Source: Planctomycetia bacterium (GTDB taxonomy: Bacteria; Planctomycetota; Planctomycetia; Pirellulales; UBA1268). From it: a stretch of DNA of 39,795 nt. Where the stretch lies: NCBI GenBank assembly GCA_021414115.1, contig JAIOPD010000006.1:1-39795 (forward strand). The letters run 5' to 3'. The notes under the pieces are model-generated. The model was not told the DNA's origin, ran no database searches, and saw only the letters and a list, made by a program, of their open reading frames with translations. Position 1 is the stretch's first letter; each line of letters opens with the position of its first letter. Below are positions 16,395-24,734 of this stretch, in pieces. A program made the position numbers and the translations under genes.

Positions 16395-17230
16395 TCGACA
16401 ACTCGCCGTACCGCACGCTCGTGCACAAGGGGCTCACCGTCGAGGGGTATTCCCGCGCCGCCGTCCAGAGCTGCTGGAGGATCCCCGAGCTCAAGCTCGG
16501 CTTCGACCTCGGCTCGCAGCCCTGGGGCTTCATGGCCACGGCCACGTGGTTCATCACGCATACGCACCTCGACCACATCGCGGCCCTGCCGGTCTACGTG
16601 GCCCGGCGGCGGATGATGAAGATGGAGCCGCCGACGATCTATCTGCCGGAGACGGCGATCGAGCCGATCGAGAAACTGCTCAAGGCTGTGTCGCGGCTCG
16701 ACCGGGGCCGGCTCCCCTGCACGCTCCTGCCGGCGCGGCCCGGCGACGAGATCGAACTCTCGCGGGAACACGTCGTCACGGTGTCGAGCACCTGCCACAC
16801 AATCCCGAGCGTCGGCTACGTGGTCTGGGACCGCCGGCGGAAGCTGAAGCACGAATACCAGGGCCTGCCCGGCGACAAGATCCGGGATCTGCGGCTCTCC
16901 GGCGTCGACGTCACGCACGAAATCCGTGCGCCGCTGGTGGCCTACCTCGGCGACAGCTCGCCCGAGGGGCTCGACCGCTGCCCGGCGATGTTCGAGGCGA
17001 TGATCCTGATCACCGAGCTCACGTTCGTGGCGCACTCGCATCGCAAGGAAAAGATCCACAAGTTCGGCCACATGCACCTCGACGACCTGCTCGCCCGTCG
17101 CGAGCGGTTTCGTAATGAGCTCGTGATCGCCACGCACTTTTCAACCCGCTACGCCGACGACCGTATCCGGCGGATCCTCGCCAAGAAGATCCCCGACATG
17201 CTCGACGGCCGCCTGCAGATCTGGCTCTGA
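16391..17230 (+). CDS. RNase Z-like metallo-beta-lactamase-fold hydrolase
   Basis: The 279-residue protein carries THTHLDH at about 56-62, the H-x-H-x-D-H zinc motif of the metallo-beta-lactamase fold. Further support comes from SSTCHTIPSVGYVVWD at about 137-152, LGDSS at about 183-187 and IATHFSTRY near the C-terminus. The HTIPSVGY segment and layout are those of tRNase Z-related proteins. Tightly matched tRNase Z landmarks such as the flexible arm cannot be confirmed by eye. It is coupled by a 4 bp overlap to scpA. Confidence 0.85.
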   Translation: MIDNSPYRTLVHKGLTVEGYSRAAVQSCWRIPELKLGFDLGSQPWGFMATATWFITHTHLDHIAALPVYVARRRMMKMEPPTIYLPETAIEPIEKLLKAVSRLDRGRLPCTLLPARPGDEIELSREHVVTVSSTCHTIPSVGYVVWDRRRKLKHEYQGLPGDKIRDLRLSGVDVTHEIRAPLVAYLGDSSPEGLDRCPAMFEAMILITELTFVAHSHRKEKIHKFGHMHLDDLLARRERFRNELVIATHFSTRYADDRIRRILAKKIPDMLDGRLQIWL

Positions 17231-17277
17231 TCCGGAAAGCTCGGCGGGGCGCTCAGCGAGCCATGGCATCAGGCTCG

Positions 17278-17384
17278 GGAAGCCCGGGGCGCGAGCGACG
17301 GGTATCCGGGTGGCATGCCGTGAGGGAGCCGCGGAACGAGACGGGGTGGAGGGCGTATTCCCCGCGCTGGCGCTTGGGGCTTCC
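17278..17384. repeat. Inverted-end dispersed element S, copy 1
   Basis: The element starts with GGAAGCCCGGGGCGCGAGCG and ends with CGCTGGCGCTTGGGGCTTCC, which are imperfect reverse complements over about 28 bases. The interior (TGCCGTGAGGGAGCCGCGGAACGAG) also recurs before 39222. It lies between the RNase Z-like gene and hemW. It is open in the hemW frame, which gives a false N-terminal extension to hemW. Confidence 0.75.
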
Positions 17385-17469
17385 TGATGTGGGCAGCATG
17401 CCACCCCGGGCCAAGCAATCCGTCATACTTGAGATGTTCTGTCGCACCGATCATCGAGATGCATCCATC

Positions 17470-18657
17470 GTGGGACCGCCCCGCCACGCCTACATCCACG
17501 TGCCCTTCTGCCGGCATCGCTGCGGCTACTGCGACTTCACGCTCGTGGCAGGCCGCGACGACCTCGTCGACCGCTACTTCGCGGCATTGGCGCGGGAACT
17601 GGAACGGGTGTCGCGACTGCCCGCTGTCGCGGCAGGTGATGTGGGGCTCGACCTCGACACGCTCTACCTTGGCGGCGGCACGCCCTCGCATCTCGGTCCT
17701 GCAGGGCTGCGGCGGCTCTTCAGCCTCCTGCACCAGAGGCTCCATCCTGTCGTCGGCGCCGAGGTAACGGTGGAGGCGAATCCGCTCGATGTGACGCCCG
17801 ACTTCGTGGCAGCCGCGGCTGACTGCGGCGTGACGCGGGTCAGCCTCGGTGGCCAGTCGCTCGACGCGACGACGCTTCGTGCGCTCGATCGTGACCACGC
17901 TCCCGATGACGTGCGCCGCGCGGCGGGGTTGCTGCTCGCTGATGGCTTCGGCGTGAGCCTCGATCTGATGACGGCGGCTCCGGGGCAATCGCTTGCCGAC
18001 GTGGAGCGAGATCTCGAGACCGCCGTGAGCTTGGGGCCGCAGCATGTGTCGGTCTACTGTCTCACGTGGGAGAAGGGCACGTCCTTCGAGTCGCAGCGGC
18101 GCAAAGGCCTGCGCCAACCCGCCGAGGAAGCGCTCGAGGGGCGGATGTTCGAGGCGGCGATCGAGCGGCTCGAGGCCGGCGGCTACGAGCACTACGAAGT
18201 CTCGAACTTCGCGAAGCCCGGCGCTCGCTGCCGCCACAACGAGGCCTACTGGGACTGCCGCCCGTGGGAGGCGTTCGGTCCGGGCGCCGCGCGGTTCGAC
18301 GGGCGGACACGGATCACGAACCACCGGGCGACCACGACCTGGATGAACAAGATTCTGGCGGGCGACGACTTCTCGGGCGACGTCGATGCGATGACGCCGG
18401 AGAATGCCGCCCGGGAGCGGGTGGTCGTCGGCCTCCGCCGCCGCGACGGCATCGATCGCGAGGCGTTCGCGACCGCGAGCGGCTTCGCACTCGATGCCCT
18501 CGCCGGCGGGGCGATCGCTCGCTGGACGAGCCAGGGCCTCGCGATCGACGACGGCCGCCTCGTGCGGCTCACCCGCGCGGGCCTCCTGGTCTCCGACGGC
18601 CTCTGGGCCGAGATCCTGAAGGCGGACAGAATGCCGTCCACGCGGCCCGTCGCGTGA
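17470..18657 (+). CDS. hemW: HemW-type radical SAM protein (heme chaperone)
   Basis: The 395-residue protein carries YIHVPFCRHRCGYCDF, giving the radical SAM CX3CX2C cluster at Cys14, 18 and 21. LYLGGGTPSHL, VEANPLD and VSLGGQS are the usual HemN/HemW core. RHNEAYWDCRPWEAFGPGAARF contains HNxxYW, the heme-binding motif of HemW that coproporphyrinogen oxidase HemN lacks. HemW is a heme-binding protein thought to insert heme, not an oxidase. The start is uncertain: GTG 17470 has a GAG 11 bp upstream and gives a normal N-terminus, ATG 17434 would add 12 residues, and anything before 17400 is S-repeat sequence. Confidence 0.9.
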   Translation: MGPPRHAYIHVPFCRHRCGYCDFTLVAGRDDLVDRYFAALARELERVSRLPAVAAGDVGLDLDTLYLGGGTPSHLGPAGLRRLFSLLHQRLHPVVGAEVTVEANPLDVTPDFVAAAADCGVTRVSLGGQSLDATTLRALDRDHAPDDVRRAAGLLLADGFGVSLDLMTAAPGQSLADVERDLETAVSLGPQHVSVYCLTWEKGTSFESQRRKGLRQPAEEALEGRMFEAAIERLEAGGYEHYEVSNFAKPGARCRHNEAYWDCRPWEAFGPGAARFDGRTRITNHRATTTWMNKILAGDDFSGDVDAMTPENAARERVVVGLRRRDGIDREAFATASGFALDALAGGAIARWTSQGLAIDDGRLVRLTRAGLLVSDGLWAEILKADRMPSTRPVA

Positions 18658-18678
18658 ACCACGGGCTGGCGGTTTTTT
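18645..18678 (+). terminator. Possible intrinsic terminator after hemW
   Basis: GCCCGT at 18645-18650 can pair with ACGGGC at 18661-18666, followed by TGGCGG and then six T at 18673-18678. The stem is short and the T run is six bases away from it, so this is a weak terminator candidate; it overlaps the hemW stop region. Confidence 0.35.
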
Positions 18679-18697
18679 CGTGACGCTGCCGTGAACG

Positions 18698-20020
18698 ATG
18701 CCCATGCGACAACTCACCACCGCCGCCCACGGACACGTGCTGACCAACTGCGGGGTCTGGTCGCCCGATTCCCGCTGGATCGCCTACGACATTCGCTCGG
18801 CGGCGGACGGCGGGGCGTTCGATGGCACGCGGATCGAGCGGGTCGAGGTCGATACCGGCCGCGTCGAGGTGCTCCACGAGTCGCGGCAAGGGGCCTGCTG
18901 CGGCGTGGTCACCTGCAGTCCGGTCGACGACCGGGTGGCGTTCATCCTCGGCCCGGAGCATCCCTCCTCCGATTGGTCGTACGGTCCCGCGCGGCGGCAG
19001 GGAGTGCTCGTGCGGGCGTCCTGTCCGGGCGTTGTGGAAAACCTCGATGCGCGGGATCTCGTGCCGCCATTCACGTCCGGTGCCCTTCGCGGCGGGAGCC
19101 ACGTGCACGTGTTTTCGCCTGACGGCGCGGTCGTGAGTTTCACGTACGAAGATGCTGTGCTCGTCGCGGCGAATCGTGCCGGCCTTCCCGGCGAACACAA
19201 TCGCCGTGGGATCGCCGTGAGCGTGTGCGGCCGTCCCGTCATCGTGCCGCGGACGCATCCGCGCAATCACGATGGATCGGCTTTCAGCGTGATGGTGTCG
19301 CGACTCCACGACGATCCCCGGGCGGGAACCGACGACATCGCCCGCGGCTGCGAGGAGGCATGGATTGGCGTCAACGGCTATCGGCGGCACGACGGCTCAT
19401 GGCAGCGACGGGCCCTCGCCTTTCAGGGTGACGTCAGCATCGGCTCCGGGGAGACGATCAGCGAAGTCTTCGTCGTCGATCTGCCTGACAAGATCCACGA
19501 TCTCGAGAAGGCCGGCGAGGGGCCGCTGACAGGCACTGCAACCACGCGGCCGCTGCCGCCGCTCGGCGTCCGCCAGCGCCGGCTCACGTTTTCAGCCGGC
19601 CGCCTCCATCCCGGCATCCAGGGACCGCGGCATTGGCTGCGATCGAGTCCCGATGGCGAGCGGATCGGGTTTCTGATGCGTGACGAAGCAGGAATCGCCC
19701 AAATCCACACGGTCAGCCCGCGTGGGGGCCAACCGGTGCAGGTCACCCGTGGGCCGCACGGCATCGCCAGCGCCTTCACGTGGAGTCCGTGCGGCGGCTG
19801 GATCGCCTGCGTGATCGACGGCAGCGTGTGTCTCGTCGATGCGGCCTCGGGAACGATTCAGCGACTCACCCCACCCGTCCGCGACGCATCCGGACCGCGG
19901 TCGGAAGCGTGCGTTTTCTCGCCAAATGGCCGCCGGGTGGCCTTCGTGCGGAATCTGCTCGGAGACCGCGAGACAGCCTGGAATCAGATTTTTACGGTCG
20001 ACGTTCACGGCCGGTCCTGA
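18698..20020 (+). CDS. DUF3748 (YidR-like) TolB-type beta-propeller protein
   Basis: The 440-residue protein has repeated TolB/PD40-type blades such as GVWSPDSRWIAYDIR, VHVFSPDGAVVSFTYEDAVLVAAN, WLRSSPDGERIGFLMRDEAGIAQIHTVSPRGGQPVQVT and CVFSPNGRRVAFVRN. The long middle region (THPRNHDGSAFSVMVSRLHDDPRAGTDDI, then DDIARGCEEAWIGVNGYR) is the DUF3748 pattern of E. coli YidR. No signal peptide is visible. The function is unknown; a propeller for protein or sugar binding is the family guess. It begins 40 bp after hemW. ATG 18704 is an alternative start. Confidence 0.85.
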   Translation: MPMRQLTTAAHGHVLTNCGVWSPDSRWIAYDIRSAADGGAFDGTRIERVEVDTGRVEVLHESRQGACCGVVTCSPVDDRVAFILGPEHPSSDWSYGPARRQGVLVRASCPGVVENLDARDLVPPFTSGALRGGSHVHVFSPDGAVVSFTYEDAVLVAANRAGLPGEHNRRGIAVSVCGRPVIVPRTHPRNHDGSAFSVMVSRLHDDPRAGTDDIARGCEEAWIGVNGYRRHDGSWQRRALAFQGDVSIGSGETISEVFVVDLPDKIHDLEKAGEGPLTGTATTRPLPPLGVRQRRLTFSAGRLHPGIQGPRHWLRSSPDGERIGFLMRDEAGIAQIHTVSPRGGQPVQVTRGPHGIASAFTWSPCGGWIACVIDGSVCLVDAASGTIQRLTPPVRDASGPRSEACVFSPNGRRVAFVRNLLGDRETAWNQIFTVDVHGRS

Positions 20021-20164
20021 TCGGCAGCGAGCGGCTGCGGACCCGTTTTTCCCGGGGCCGGGCCGGCACCGCTTGCTCGCGTGCGGGGCCATTGTTAGTC
20101 TCCGGGGCTCTTTCCCGCCCCTCGGCGGACAACTCGCACCAGAAGAATTACGGTTGATCGACAG

Positions 20165-20596
20165 ATGAAGACGTACATGGCCAAGCCCGGTGAGGTCGAG
20201 CAGCGGTGGTGGGTGGTCGATGCCAGCGGCCTCAGGGTCGGCCGGCTCGCCAGCGACCTGGCAACGGTGCTGATGGGCAAGCACCGCCCGACCTACACCC
20301 CGCACGTCGACACCGGCGACCACGTGGTTGTGATCAACGCCGAGAAGATCGAGTTCAGCGGAAAGAAGTGGCAGCAAAAGCTCTACCGCTGGTACACGGG
20401 CTACAACGGCCTGAAGAGCGAAACCGCCGAGCATCGTCGGGATCGCCGTCCGGAACTGATCATCGAAGAGGCGGTTCGCCGCATGCTTCCCAAGAGCCGG
20501 CTCGGCCGGAAGATGCTCGACAAACTGAAGGTCTACGCTGGCAGCGAACACCCCCATCAGCCGCAGCAGCCTCAGCCGATCGAACTCGGCGCCTGA
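20165..20596 (+). CDS. rplM: 50S ribosomal protein L13 (uL13)
   Basis: The 143-residue protein matches uL13 throughout: WWVVDASGLRVGRLASDLATVLMGKHRPTYTPHVDTGDHVVVINAEKI in the N-terminal half, KLYRWYTGYNGLKSETAEHR in the middle, and MLPKSRLGRKMLDKLKVYAGSEHPHQPQQP at the end. It binds early to 23S rRNA. The length is normal. It sits 57 bp before rpsI, the almost universal L13-S9 operon. Confidence 0.97.
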   Translation: MKTYMAKPGEVEQRWWVVDASGLRVGRLASDLATVLMGKHRPTYTPHVDTGDHVVVINAEKIEFSGKKWQQKLYRWYTGYNGLKSETAEHRRDRRPELIIEEAVRRMLPKSRLGRKMLDKLKVYAGSEHPHQPQQPQPIELGA

Positions 20597-20653
20597 GCGG
20601 CCCCGACGAACCAACCATCATCAGACACGAACGCGACTTAAAAGAGGACGACG

Positions 20654-21076
20654 ATGACGGCAGAGCAGGGAGTGAAGAACGCACGGCGTGGAGAAGAGAT
20701 CATCGCGACCGGTCGCCGCAAAACGGCCGTGGCGCGGGTCCGACTGCGTCCGGGCGCCGGTGAGATCACCGTAAACGGCCGGGACCTCGAGGCCTACTTT
20801 CCCTCGATCAAGGACCGGGTTCTTGTTGCCGGGGCGCTCGAGCACGTCGGCAAGAGATCGGCCGTGAAGGTGACGATCACCGTCGACGGCGGTGGGCCCA
20901 CGGGCCAGGCGGGTGCCTGCCGACTGGGCATCGCCCGGGCGCTCAAGGTGTTCGACGTGGAACTCGCCGAACCGCTTCGTCAGGGTGGCTTGCTCACTCG
21001 CGACGGACGCATGAAGGAGCGGAAGAAGTACGGCCTTCGCGGTGCGCGTCGCGGAACGCAGTTCTCGAAGCGTTAA
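20654..21076 (+). CDS. rpsI: 30S ribosomal protein S9 (uS9)
   Basis: The 140-residue protein is uS9. ATGRRKTAVARVRLRPGAGEITVNGR is the conserved N-terminal block, GGGPTGQAGACRLGIARAL the middle and RERKKYGLRGARRGTQFSKR-type sequence the end, with the terminal SKR that reaches the ribosomal P site. A ribosome site AGAGGA precedes the ATG. It is cotranscribed with rplM, and the next gene begins about 200 bp later. Confidence 0.97.
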   Translation: MTAEQGVKNARRGEEIIATGRRKTAVARVRLRPGAGEITVNGRDLEAYFPSIKDRVLVAGALEHVGKRSAVKVTITVDGGGPTGQAGACRLGIARALKVFDVELAEPLRQGGLLTRDGRMKERKKYGLRGARRGTQFSKR

Positions 21077-21110
21077 GAGCGGCTTGACGCCCTGTTTGGA
21101 GCGGCGGGAT

Positions 21111-21138
21111 TTGTCCGTCGCTACGATCGGCCTAATCC
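21111..21138 (+). promoter_or_regulatory. Possible promoter for the secreted Gly-rich protein
   Basis: TTGTCC at 21111-21116 and TAATCC at 21133-21138 are 16 bp apart, in the gap after rpsI. Each box matches consensus at about 4 of 6 positions. A small hairpin, AGCCC with GGGCT, follows within 30 bp. The call is weak. Confidence 0.3.
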
Positions 21139-21274
21139 CTACAGCCCTGTCTGGTCGGGCTGGAGGGGCATTTTGGGCTGCCGCAAACCGAAGGCATACT
21201 TGGGCAGGGCCGCCGGTCGCGTGGCCTTCCTGCGCCGCCCGGGCCTCGACGGTCCCGCATCGAAAGGCTCGTTC

Positions 21275-22051
21275 ATGAACAGGCTCCCGCTTCTGGCCGC
21301 TCTCGCGTTGCTCTCCTCGGCCGTCGTCGTGGTCGAAACCCAGGGCCGCGAACCGCGGGCTTCCCAGTCGGCCGCCGCGCCGCAGGATCTGCTCGAGGCC
21401 CAGGCATCCGGGCTGGTTGACGTCAAATTCATTCCCAACGATTCCCGCTCGGCGCAGGTCGTCGTCACGAACCGTTCGAATCGGCCGCTGACGCTGCGAC
21501 TGCCCGCGGGATTCGCGGGTGTGCCCGTGCTCGCCCAGTTCATGAATCAGCAGCAGGGCGGTGCCGGCTTCGGCGCCGGCGGCATCGGCGGCGTGCCCCA
21601 GAATGTCGGTGGCGGTGGTGGCCAAAACGCCGGCATGAACATCGGTGGCCAGGGTGGCGGTGGACCGTTTTCGCTGCCTCCCGAGCGAACCAAGACCCTT
21701 CGCATCGCGACGGTCTGCCTCGAGCATGGCAAACGCGAGCCGTCGCCCCGCATCGAATATCGCATGGAGTCGCTCGCGACGACCTCGAGTGACCCACGAC
21801 TGCAGGACGTCGTCTCGGCGCTCGCCGATGGCCGGATCTCGCAGAAGGTCGCCCAGGCTGCTGCATGGCACATCTCGAGCGGCCGCTCGTGGGAGCAACT
21901 CGAGGCAGAGATGATCGTGATGGCAGGCGGCGATCCGGATGTGCCGTTCTTCTTGCCGGCCGAGCTGGCCGCGGCCCGCCGCCTGGTCGATGTGACGACG
22001 TCGCGACATCCCGCGGCCCCGCCGGCGGTGAGCGACTCAGCGGCCCGCTGA
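21275..22051 (+). CDS. Secreted hypothetical protein with Gly-rich middle
   Basis: The 258-residue protein begins with a signal peptide (MNRLPLLAALALLSSAVVVVETQG). Residues about 45-80 (LVDVKFIPNDSRSAQVVVTNRSNRPLTLRLPAGFAGVPV) read like a beta-sandwich that handles surface contacts. A Gly/Asn/Gln-rich low-complexity stretch follows at about 88-130. The C-terminal half has a conserved-looking segment (RTKTLRIATVCLEHGKREPSPRIEYRM, then QKVAQAAAWHISSGRSWEQL). I do not recognise a family. ATG 21275 is preceded by AAGG; the open frame begins further upstream at 21173 but without a signal sequence. It follows the ribosomal operon and ends at the R2 repeat. Confidence 0.75.
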   Translation: MNRLPLLAALALLSSAVVVVETQGREPRASQSAAAPQDLLEAQASGLVDVKFIPNDSRSAQVVVTNRSNRPLTLRLPAGFAGVPVLAQFMNQQQGGAGFGAGGIGGVPQNVGGGGGQNAGMNIGGQGGGGPFSLPPERTKTLRIATVCLEHGKREPSPRIEYRMESLATTSSDPRLQDVVSALADGRISQKVAQAAAWHISSGRSWEQLEAEMIVMAGGDPDVPFFLPAELAAARRLVDVTTSRHPAAPPAVSDSAAR

Positions 22052-22058
22052 CCCAGAC

Positions 22059-22191
22059 GGGGCTGCCCGTGCCCTCTCGTCCGGACGTTCGCTGCGGGCA
22101 TCCATGCCCTCCGCTCACTCGGAGGTGCCTGCGCTTTCGCCCTCCGGGCTGCGCTGGCCACCTACGCCGGCTCGAGGGCACGGGCAGACCC
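22059..22191. repeat. Palindromic dispersed element R, copy 2
   Basis: The arms are GGGGCTGCCCGTGCCCTC at 22059-22076 and GAGGGCACGGGCAGACCC at 22174-22191, pairing at 17 of 18 positions. The core has GGACGTTCGCTGCGGGCATCC and GCTCACTCGG, then GCGCTGGCCA, matching copy 1 in order. The tail CTCGCTGAGTTC after the right arm is shared with copy 3. Confidence 0.8.
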
Positions 22192-22210
22192 TCGCTGAGT
22201 TCGTGTCTTG

Positions 22211-22326
22211 GGAAGCCCCAAGCGCGAGCGCGGGGTATACGGATGGCCTCGAAGCCGGCATGTGCGGAGCCCCGTGACGTTGCCTCGAGGCAACGCGGTT
22301 ACCCGTCGCTCGCGCTCCGGGCTTCC
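22211..22326. repeat. Inverted-end dispersed element S, copy 2
   Basis: The left end GGAAGCCCCAAGCGCGAGCG and the right end CGCTCGCGCTCCGGGCTTCC are imperfect reverse complements. The interior differs from copy 1 and holds its own palindrome TTGCCTCGAGGCAA at 22280-22293. It lies just after R copy 2. Confidence 0.75.
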
Positions 22327-22448
22327 TCGGCATCCGATGGCATGACGCGCGGATCGCCGCTCCGCATTCCACACGCACGGCTTCCCGGCGCACGGGCGAC
22401 CTCTTCCATGATCCGGGAGTCGGGGATGCAGATCGAGTCGAATGCGAT

Positions 22449-23501
22449 CTATGGTGCCGACACCGTTTCGCCGCCCGCTCGTGAGCCGAGGCCCCGCCAG
22501 ACGGTCAGGTCGATGTCGGACGTGATCGATCGCACGGAGCCGTCCAGGAACGATGCGTTCACAAGGTCACCGTGATGGCTGCGGGACGTGACCGCCGCAC
22601 GGGTCGCGCTTGTGGTGTCGACGCCCTCGCGGCTGCTCGAGATGTCGACGTCATAGGTCGTGCCGCCGGCGACGTGCGGCACACGGGTGCCGGGGGTGAA
22701 GGTCGTCGTGAAGCCGATGTGGAGCGTGCGGCCGCAAACCCATTCGGTGTGGCCTCCATCGACGGACCAGCCGTTCGTCATCGCGGCCGTCACTTCGGTG
22801 GGCGAGGCGAATGCCGCCGCCGGCAGTCCGGTGACGTCCTGGCAGCGGGGCGTGTAGGCCTTCACCTCGGCCATCGCCAGCGTCTTGCTCAAGCCGTCGG
22901 CATAACTGGCGGCTCTCAACTTTGAAAACGGGGCAAAGCCGCCGCTACCGGTGGCCTTCGTGGCGGGGTCGTAGACGAGATACTCGCCGGTGTTGAGGCC
23001 GTAGTTGAGGGGGTAGTGCTTGGGGAGGCCGTCCGTGTCGGGTACGGGCCGCGCGTTGGGCTCGCTCGGGCAGACAAGCGCATCGATTCGCATCGCCGCC
23101 ACGCCTTTCGGCGGCCAGAGGTCCTTGTTAACTGGATCATTATAGGGCTTCGTGAAATCGATCCGACGGAACAAATTGTCGCCTTCCATAAACGGCAGCA
23201 TGGCGGCCTGGCCTGACCAGGGCGCTTTGCCGGCTTCTGTCACGGCGATGGCGGAAGGCGGAAAATGCTTCTTGGCGTTTTCGTGATTGAGCGTTGCCAG
23301 CCCGAGCTGCCGGAGGTTGTTTTGGCAGGCCGAGCGACGGGCGGCTTCTCGGGCCGACTGCACCGCGGGCAGGAGCATGCCAATGAGCGTGGCAACGATC
23401 GCGATCACCACCAGCAGTTCAACAAGCGTAAAACCATGGAGGGGCCGGAGACTTCGGGGACGGATCCCTTTTTGAAACCTTGAAACGCGAGCGAAAAGCA
23501 T
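22449..23501 (-). CDS. DUF1559 pseudopilin-like protein (H-X9-DG type)
   Basis: The 350-residue protein has a type IV prepilin-like N-terminus: basic leader, then [26 protein letters not shown], with cleavage expected after the Gly at about 23. It continues [32 protein letters not shown], the standard DUF1559 opening. The C-terminal [19 protein letters not shown] fits the H-X9-DG motif found in this planctomycete family. Each genome holds many paralogues; the role (pilus, secretion or surface structure) is unproven. A ribosome site AAAGGTG precedes the ATG, and a Fur-like palindrome lies 44 bp upstream. Confidence 0.93.
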   Translation of the reverse strand: MLFARVSRFQKGIRPRSLRPLHGFTLVELLVVIAIVATLIGMLLPAVQSAREAARRSACQNNLRQLGLATLNHENAKKHFPPSAIAVTEAGKAPWSGQAAMLPFMEGDNLFRRIDFTKPYNDPVNKDLWPPKGVAAMRIDALVCPSEPNARPVPDTDGLPKHYPLNYGLNTGEYLVYDPATKATGSGGFAPFSKLRAASYADGLSKTLAMAEVKAYTPRCQDVTGLPAAAFASPTEVTAAMTNGWSVDGGHTEWVCGRTLHIGFTTTFTPGTRVPHVAGGTTYDVDISSSREGVDTTSATRAAVTSRSHHGDLVNASFLDGSVRSITSDIDLTVWRGLGSRAGGETVSAP

Positions 23502-23544
23502 TTCAGCACCTTTGACTGCGAAAAATCATCACAACTGTCGATTT

Positions 23545-23559
23545 TGAGAATCAGTCTCG
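23545..23559. promoter_or_regulatory. Fur-like operator candidate
   Basis: TGAGAATCAGTCTCG matches the well-known Fur-box form TGAGAATCATTCTCA at 13 of 15 positions and is itself a partial palindrome (5 of 7 pairs). It lies in an AT-richer divergent gap, 44 bp upstream of the DUF1559 ATG and 209 bp upstream of the ABC ATPase GTG, so it would act on the DUF1559 gene first. Base similarity alone does not prove Fur binding. Confidence 0.4.
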
Positions 23560-23768
23560 TTTGTGGCATCGTAGTTATTGTTCAAGATTGGTCAAGAGCA
23601 GGACCGGGGCTTCTGTGTTTATTTGATGAAGACGCCTTTTTTTCGGGACTTTTTGCGGAGTTCCGTCCCCTCCTCTCCACATCCGTTGGCGATGCGATAC
23701 AACCCATTGAATGCCGTGTGGGCAACGGGTCCGCCGGCGAGCGGAGCGACGAGCGAAGGGACGACACC

Positions 23769-24725
23769 GTGATCCAAGAAGCCGCAGCCTCCAGCCAGAC
23801 AATGCGACGCAGCGAATCGGCGGAGGTTGTGGTCGAGGCCCGCAATCTTTCCAAGGTCTATCGCGACTTCTGGGGTCGCAGCAAAAAGACGGCGCTCAAA
23901 CCGCTCGACCTCGACATTCGGCGCGGCGAGATCTTCGGACTGCTCGGCCCCAACGGAGCGGGCAAGACGACCACGCTCAAGCTGCTTCTCGGACTGATCT
24001 TTCCGACCTCGGGCGAGGCGCTCGTGTTCGGCCGTCCGGCAACCGACGTCTCGAAGAACGAGCGTATCGGATACCTGCCCGAGGAGTCGTATCTCTACAA
24101 GTTTCTCGACGCCGAAGAAACGCTCGACTTTTACGGTCGCCTCTTCGGCATGTCTCCCGAGGAACGCCGCCGGCGGGCCGCGGCCCTGATCGAGATGGTG
24201 GGGCTGTCGCGAGATCGCAAGCGGCAGTTGCGGGAGTATTCGAAGGGCATGACCCGTCGCATCGGCGTGGCCCAGGCGCTCATCAACGATCCCGAACTGG
24301 TGATCCTCGACGAGCCGACCAGCGGCCTCGATCCGATCGGCACCCGCGAGATGAAGGATCTGATCATCGACCTCAAGTCGCGCGGCAAGACGGTCATCAT
24401 GTGTTCCCATCTGCTGGCCGACGTCGAGGACGTCTGCGACCGGATCGCCGTGCTCCACCAGGGCGAACTGAAGGAGCTCGGTCGCGTCGAGGAATTGCTG
24501 CGGGTCACGGGAGTGACGCAGATCAGGGCCACGGGCCTGTCGCCGGCCGCGACGGCGGAGCTGAAGGCCGTGCTCGAACGTCATGGCGCGGCAGACATCG
24601 AGATCGGTAACCCACGATCGACGCTGGAGGATCTGTTCCTCGAGGTCGTGAGAGACACCGAGGCCCGTCCCGGACGCCGCGCCCGCCGTCCCGCCGGCGC
24701 CTCCGACGCCACGCGAACAGGGTGA
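23769..24725 (+). CDS. ABC transporter ATPase (ABC-2 export type)
   Basis: The 318-residue protein contains [19 protein letters not shown] (Walker A, about 59-77), [16 protein letters not shown], the export-type signature [30 protein letters not shown] (Walker B) and MCSHLL (H-loop). The YSKGM form is typical of ABC-2 exporters. The start is GTG 23769, with GAAGGGA 8-9 bp upstream; ATG 23802 is an alternative. It sits 9 bp before its permease and heads a three-gene operon. The substrate is unknown. The far upstream open frame is not counted. Confidence 0.93.
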   Translation: MIQEAAASSQTMRRSESAEVVVEARNLSKVYRDFWGRSKKTALKPLDLDIRRGEIFGLLGPNGAGKTTTLKLLLGLIFPTSGEALVFGRPATDVSKNERIGYLPEESYLYKFLDAEETLDFYGRLFGMSPEERRRRAAALIEMVGLSRDRKRQLREYSKGMTRRIGVAQALINDPELVILDEPTSGLDPIGTREMKDLIIDLKSRGKTVIMCSHLLADVEDVCDRIAVLHQGELKELGRVEELLRVTGVTQIRATGLSPAATAELKAVLERHGAADIEIGNPRSTLEDLFLEVVRDTEARPGRRARRPAGASDATRTG

Positions 24726-24734
24726 CCGCCGTCC

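Larger units (their letters stand above)
22052..22448. other. Gene-free stretch with clustered R and S elements
   Basis: This 397 bp gap between a plus-strand and a minus-strand stop holds R copy 2 (22059-22191) and S copy 2 (22211-22326), 19 bp apart. The rest (22327-22448) has no feature I can name. Short open frames here translate the repeats and are not genes. Convergent position suggests the palindromes could terminate transcription from both sides, but no T-run is seen. Confidence 0.6.

Noticed and set aside
17434-18657. HemN coproporphyrinogen oxidase
   Set aside because: The HNxxYW motif and sequence length fit HemW, which is not an oxidase.
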